Shown piece after piece: positions 61,073 to 64,000 of a stretch of DNA of 64,000 nucleotides. A program made the translations under genes and the position numbers. Every line of letters begins with the position of its first letter. Positions within the stretch are counted from its first letter, which is position 1. Origin of the DNA: Nonomuraea spiralis (GTDB lineage: Bacteria > Actinomycetota > Actinomycetes > Streptosporangiales > Streptosporangiaceae); contig NZ_BMRC01000003.1 of the NCBI RefSeq assembly GCF_014648435.1, positions 62,001 through 126,000 of the forward strand. Reading direction: 5' to 3'. The notes below the pieces were generated by a model. It was not told where the DNA came from. It saw only the letters and a list, made by a program, of their open reading frames with translations, and did not search any database.

Positions 61073-62125
61073 GTGATCACTTTCGACGCTGTCACCAAAC
61101 GCTATCCAGACGGCACGACCGCCGTGGACGCCCTCACCCTTGAGGCGCCCACCGGCGAGATCACCGTGCTGGTGGGCCCTTCGGGCTGCGGGAAGACGAC
61201 GTCCCTCCGGATGATCAATCGCATGATCGACGCTTCCGAGGGACAGATCCTCCTCGACGGGGTGCCCGTGAGCGGCATCGACCCGCCCACGCTGCGCCGC
61301 GGCATCGGGTACGTCATCCAGCAGGCCGGCCTCTTCCCGCACCGCAAGATCGTCGACAACGTCGCGACGGTCCCGTACCTGCTGGGGTGGGACAAGAAGA
61401 AGGCCCGCGCGCGAGCCATGGAGCTGCTCGAACGCGTCGGGCTCGACCCGGCGCTCGCCGGTCGTTACCCGTTCCAGCTCTCCGGGGGGCAGCAGCAGCG
61501 TGTGGGCGTGGCCAGGGCGCTGGCCGCCGACCCGCCTGTGCTGCTCATGGACGAGCCGTTCAGCGCGGTCGACCCGATCGTCCGCACCAGCCTCCAGGAC
61601 GAGCTGCTCAGGCTGCAGGCGGAGCTGAACAAGACCATCGTGTTCGTCACCCACGACATCGACGAGGCGATCAAGCTCGGCGACCGCGTGGCCGTGCTGC
61701 GGGTGGGCGGGCGGCTGGCCCAGCTCGCCGACCCCAAGACGCTGCTGTCGGAGCCGGCCGACGACTTCGTCCGCGAGTTCCTGGGCCACGACCGGGGGAT
61801 CAGGCGGCTGCAGTTCGTCTCCACGAAGGGGTTGCGGCTGCGTACCGACCTGACCGCGCGCGACCGGGTGGCGAGCGACGAGCCGTGGTCGCTGGTCGTG
61901 ACCGCCGACGACCGGCCCGTGGGCTGGTACGCCGGCTCGCGGCCCGAGGAGCTGGAGCCGTACGGGACGTTCGTGCTCGGGCGCGACTCGATGCGGTCGG
62001 CGCTGGACGCCGCGCTGCTGTCGCCCTCCGGCTGCGCGGTCGCCGTGGACGAGGACGGCAAGGTCGTCGGCGTGGCCACCCGGGAAGCCCTGGACGAGGC
62101 CCTGGCGGAGGCCGCCGATGCGTGA
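61073..62125 (+). CDS. Glycine betaine/choline-type ABC transporter ATP-binding protein (OpuCA-like)
   Basis: A 350-residue ABC ATPase. Walker A GPSGCGKTT (~35), signature QLSGGQQQRVGVARAL and Walker B VLLMDEPFSAVDP are complete, and the QQAGLFPHRKIVDNVATVP Q-loop is that of the OpuCA/ProV type. The C-terminal ~80 residues resemble a single, weak CBS-like domain ([19 protein letters not shown]). It energises uptake of quaternary-amine osmoprotectants. GTG 61073 is the start; it is followed by two permeases and a binding lipoprotein in one operon. Confidence 0.93.
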   Translation: MITFDAVTKRYPDGTTAVDALTLEAPTGEITVLVGPSGCGKTTSLRMINRMIDASEGQILLDGVPVSGIDPPTLRRGIGYVIQQAGLFPHRKIVDNVATVPYLLGWDKKKARARAMELLERVGLDPALAGRYPFQLSGGQQQRVGVARALAADPPVLLMDEPFSAVDPIVRTSLQDELLRLQAELNKTIVFVTHDIDEAIKLGDRVAVLRVGGRLAQLADPKTLLSEPADDFVREFLGHDRGIRRLQFVSTKGLRLRTDLTARDRVASDEPWSLVVTADDRPVGWYAGSRPEELEPYGTFVLGRDSMRSALDAALLSPSGCAVAVDEDGKVVGVATREALDEALAEAADA

Positions 62126-62795
62126 AGGTCCGCCCAGCATCTGGGAATGGATCGCGCGCAACTGGGACACCGGCCGCGCCGACAGCATCAGGAACCTGCT
62201 GACCGACCACCTGACGATGTCCCTGGTCCCGATCCTGGCCGCGCTGGTCCTGGCGTTGCCGCTCGGCCTGGCCTGCGTACGCTGGCGCTGGCTCTACCAG
62301 CCAACCTCGGGCCTGATGAACGTCGTGTACGCACTGCCGTCGCTGCCGGTGTTCATGTTGCTGATCTCGGTGACCGGGTTGTCCCAGACGACCGTGATCA
62401 TCCCGCTGACCTTCTACGGCATGGCCGTCCTCATCCCGGCCGTGGTCGACGGGCTGAACTCGGTGCCCGACCACGTACGCCAGTCGGCCGTCGCCATGGG
62501 GTTCACGCCCACGCGCCGCCTGCTCCAGGTCGAGCTGCCCATCGCGACGCCGGTGGTGCTGGCCGGGCTGCGCGTGGTCGCGGTCTCCAGCATCAGCCTG
62601 GTCAGCGTGGGCGCGCTGATCGGCCAGGGCGGGCTCGGCGGCCTGTTCACCCGGGCCTACCAGAACCCGTTCATGCCGCCGGTGGTCACCGGCATCGTGC
62701 TGATCGTCGCGCTGGCCCTGGTCGCCGACGGCCTGCTGGTCCTCGCCCAGCGCCTGCTGACTCCCTGGGTACGCGCGCGGAAGGGGACGTCGTGA
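62118..62795 (+). CDS. Osmoprotectant ABC transporter permease (OpuCB/OpuCD-like)
   Basis: A 225-residue permease with about five to six hydrophobic segments and the EAA-type loop (VPDHVRQSAVAMGFTPTRRLL, ~115). ASSISLVSV-type SSISLVSVGALIGQGGLGG matches binding-protein-dependent inner-membrane components of the OpuC family. It overlaps the ATPase gene by 8 bp and the second permease by 4 bp. It forms a heterodimeric channel with the next protein. Confidence 0.92.
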   Translation: MREGPPSIWEWIARNWDTGRADSIRNLLTDHLTMSLVPILAALVLALPLGLACVRWRWLYQPTSGLMNVVYALPSLPVFMLLISVTGLSQTTVIIPLTFYGMAVLIPAVVDGLNSVPDHVRQSAVAMGFTPTRRLLQVELPIATPVVLAGLRVVAVSSISLVSVGALIGQGGLGGLFTRAYQNPFMPPVVTGIVLIVALALVADGLLVLAQRLLTPWVRARKGTS

Positions 62796-63484
62796 ACTGG
62801 TTGAGCGCGTTCTTCGGCTGGCTGGCCGACTTCTTCGGCACTGGCGCCAACTGGACCGGCCCCGACGGCATCCCGGCGCGGCTGCTGGAGCACCTGGAGT
62901 TCTCGGTCCTGGCCCTGGTGCTGGCGATGCTGATCGCGGTGCCGCTGGGGCTGGCCATCGGGCACACCGGCCGCGGCGAGGTCGTCGTGGTGGTCTCGGC
63001 CAACCTGGCCAGGGCGCTGCCGACGCTCGGCCTGCTGGTGTTGTTCGTGTTGCTGCTCGGCACGTCCTCGATCTGGCCGGTGATCATCCCGCTGGTGTTG
63101 TTGTCGGTGCCGCCGATCCTGGTCAACACCTACGAGGGGATCAGGGGCGTCGATCCCGAGCTGCGCGACGCGGCGTACGGGATGGGGCTGCGCGGCGGGC
63201 AGGTGCTCGGCCGGGTGCTGGTGCCGGTGGCGCTGCCACTGATCCTGCTCGGGCTCAGGTTGTCGGCGATCCAGGTGGTCTCCACCACGACGGTCGCCGC
63301 GTACACGGGGCTCGGCGGCCTCGGCCGGTTCGTGATCGACGGTTTCGCGACCAAGGATTACGCGAGCGTTGTGGGGGGTTCAGTACTGATCGTGCTGTTC
63401 GCGCTTGTCGTGCAGATCGTGTTCGCCCTCATCCAGAGGGTGACCGTTTCGCCGGGGGTGAGCCAGAGACTGAAGGTCCGATAG
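62792..63484 (+). CDS. Osmoprotectant ABC transporter permease (OpuCB/OpuCD-like)
   Basis: A 230-residue permease. The N terminus is amphipathic (NWLSAFFGWLADFFGTG), followed by about five hydrophobic segments and an EAA-loop (VDPELRDAAYGMGLRGGQVL, ~115). QVVSTTTVAAYTGLGGLGRFV is diagnostic of OpuC-type permeases. GTG 62792 overlaps the previous stop (GTGA). It is paired with the 62118-62795 product. Confidence 0.92.
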   Translation: MNWLSAFFGWLADFFGTGANWTGPDGIPARLLEHLEFSVLALVLAMLIAVPLGLAIGHTGRGEVVVVVSANLARALPTLGLLVLFVLLLGTSSIWPVIIPLVLLSVPPILVNTYEGIRGVDPELRDAAYGMGLRGGQVLGRVLVPVALPLILLGLRLSAIQVVSTTTVAAYTGLGGLGRFVIDGFATKDYASVVGGSVLIVLFALVVQIVFALIQRVTVSPGVSQRLKVR

Positions 63485-63524
63485 TCTCCGGTATTACCTC
63501 CCGCTTTAGAAGGGAAATTCGAAA

Positions 63525-64000
63525 ATGAGACGCATGATCGGCACCGCGGCGGTGCTCATGTCGGCGATGCTGGCGCTGGCCGCCTGTGGTGGCGGTGGCG
63601 GCGGTGGGGGCAACCCGCTCGACACCACGAGCGCGGCGCCCAGTGGGACGGCTTCCGCGGCCGGGGGCAAGGCCGTCATCGGATCCTTCGACTTCGACGA
63701 GAGTGTGCTGCTCGCGTCGATCTACGCCCAGGCGCTTGAGGCCAAGGGCGTGCAGGTTGAGGAGAAGCCGCGCATCGGCAGCCGCGAGGCCGTCTACGAC
63801 CAGGTCAAGAGCGGTGGCCTGACCATCGTTCCGGAGTACAACGGCAACCTGCTGGCCTTCATCGACCTGAAGAACACCGCCTCGACGACCGACGAGGTCA
63901 ACGCGGCGCTGAAGGAGAAGCTCCCGGCCGAGCTGGAAGTGCTCGACTCCTCCCCGGCCGAGGACAAGGACAGCCTCTCGGTCACCAAGGACACCCAGAC
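63525..64000 (+). CDS. Osmoprotectant ABC transporter substrate-binding lipoprotein, N-terminal part
   Basis: The first ~158 residues; the gene runs off the window. A signal peptide ends in lipobox LALAAC with Cys at residue 21, followed by an unusually long run of eight glycines. The OpuAC/ProX-like fold then begins (VIGSFDFDESVLLASIYAQALEA, EKPRIGSREAVYDQVKSGGL, IVPEYNGNLL). It delivers glycine betaine, choline or a related compound to the permease pair. A 40-bp gap separates it from the permease, with AAGGGA upstream of the ATG. Confidence 0.92.
   Translation, partial: MRRMIGTAAVLMSAMLALAACGGGGGGGGNPLDTTSAAPSGTASAAGGKAVIGSFDFDESVLLASIYAQALEAKGVQVEEKPRIGSREAVYDQVKSGGLTIVPEYNGNLLAFIDLKNTASTTDEVNAALKEKLPAELEVLDSSPAEDKDSLSVTKDTQ

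Overview
The window is about 72% GC by eye, with actinomycete codon usage, frequent GTG/TTG starts and 4-bp ATGA/GTGA gene overlaps. The set of families (F420/PPOX-type enzymes, an odhA/kgd-type 2-oxoglutarate decarboxylase next to a DUF6104 gene, ROK and PadR regulators, LigD-like proteins, sterol catabolic genes close to those of mycobacteria and Thermomonospora) suggests a soil Streptosporangiales chromosome, for example Nonomuraea or a relative. I saw no rRNA, tRNA, CRISPR array, phage or insertion sequence.

Layout. 1-12.4 kb: the end of a zinc-type dehydrogenase, an MpaB-type oxygenase, a PadR/DUF4097 operon with an operator-promoter, DUF6104 and kgd, a B3/4 protein divergent from an ArsR-like regulator plus MFS exporter, a glutathionyl-hydroquinone-reductase-like protein, an MBL hydrolase and a hydroxysteroid-dehydrogenase-like SDR. 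12.5-19.4 kb: a sugar or inositol uptake and oxidation operon (ROK regulator, ABC importer, Gfo/Idh/MocA dehydrogenase, isomerase). 20-23.7 kb: a SufR-like regulator, two small membrane proteins, a ferredoxin reductase and a small secreted protein. 23.8-25.5 kb: an alcohol dehydrogenase / [3Fe-4S] ferredoxin / PPOX operon. 25.6-31.8 kb: a methyltransferase, a DUF1702 protein, a GT4 / methyltransferase / prenyltransferase-like trio and a divergent GDP-mannose dehydratase. 32-36 kb: regulators with SRPBCC and LLM partners. 36.2-37.4 kb: a CYP125-like P450. 37.4-38.6 kb: a low-complexity, repeat-rich non-coding stretch. 38.6-46.2 kb: an oxidative L-fucose operon, with its probable FCD regulator at 47.2-47.9 kb and a LigD-like protein between them. 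47.9-58.3 kb: a sterol side-chain catabolic locus. 58.4-64 kb: a DUF981 protein, a membrane-anchored ECF-sigma-like protein and an osmoprotectant ABC importer cut by the window end.

The main result is the sterol side-chain locus. It holds FadA5-like thiolase, a KstR-like repressor, a FadD17-like ligase and, in the mycobacterial igr-operon order, ChsE1, ChsE2, ChsH2, ChsH1 and Ltp2. Copies of a TNNAACNNGTTNNA (KstR-type) operator lie before the thiolase, before the P450 15 kb away and before the PPOX-ferredoxin-ADH operon 25 kb away, with near-matches before the repressor itself and the ligase operon. I read this as one dispersed regulon.

The second coherent unit is L-fucose catabolism (mutarotase, fucose dehydrogenase, fuconate dehydratase, 2-keto-3-deoxyfuconate dehydrogenase, diketo-acid hydrolase and importer). 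Only the lactonase is missing, and the FCD regulator's palindrome recurs as half-sites before the operon. Further points of interest are a LigD-like protein whose adenylation lysine is gone, a sigma factor with a C-terminal membrane anchor, and several well-formed operators, some on leaderless promoters.
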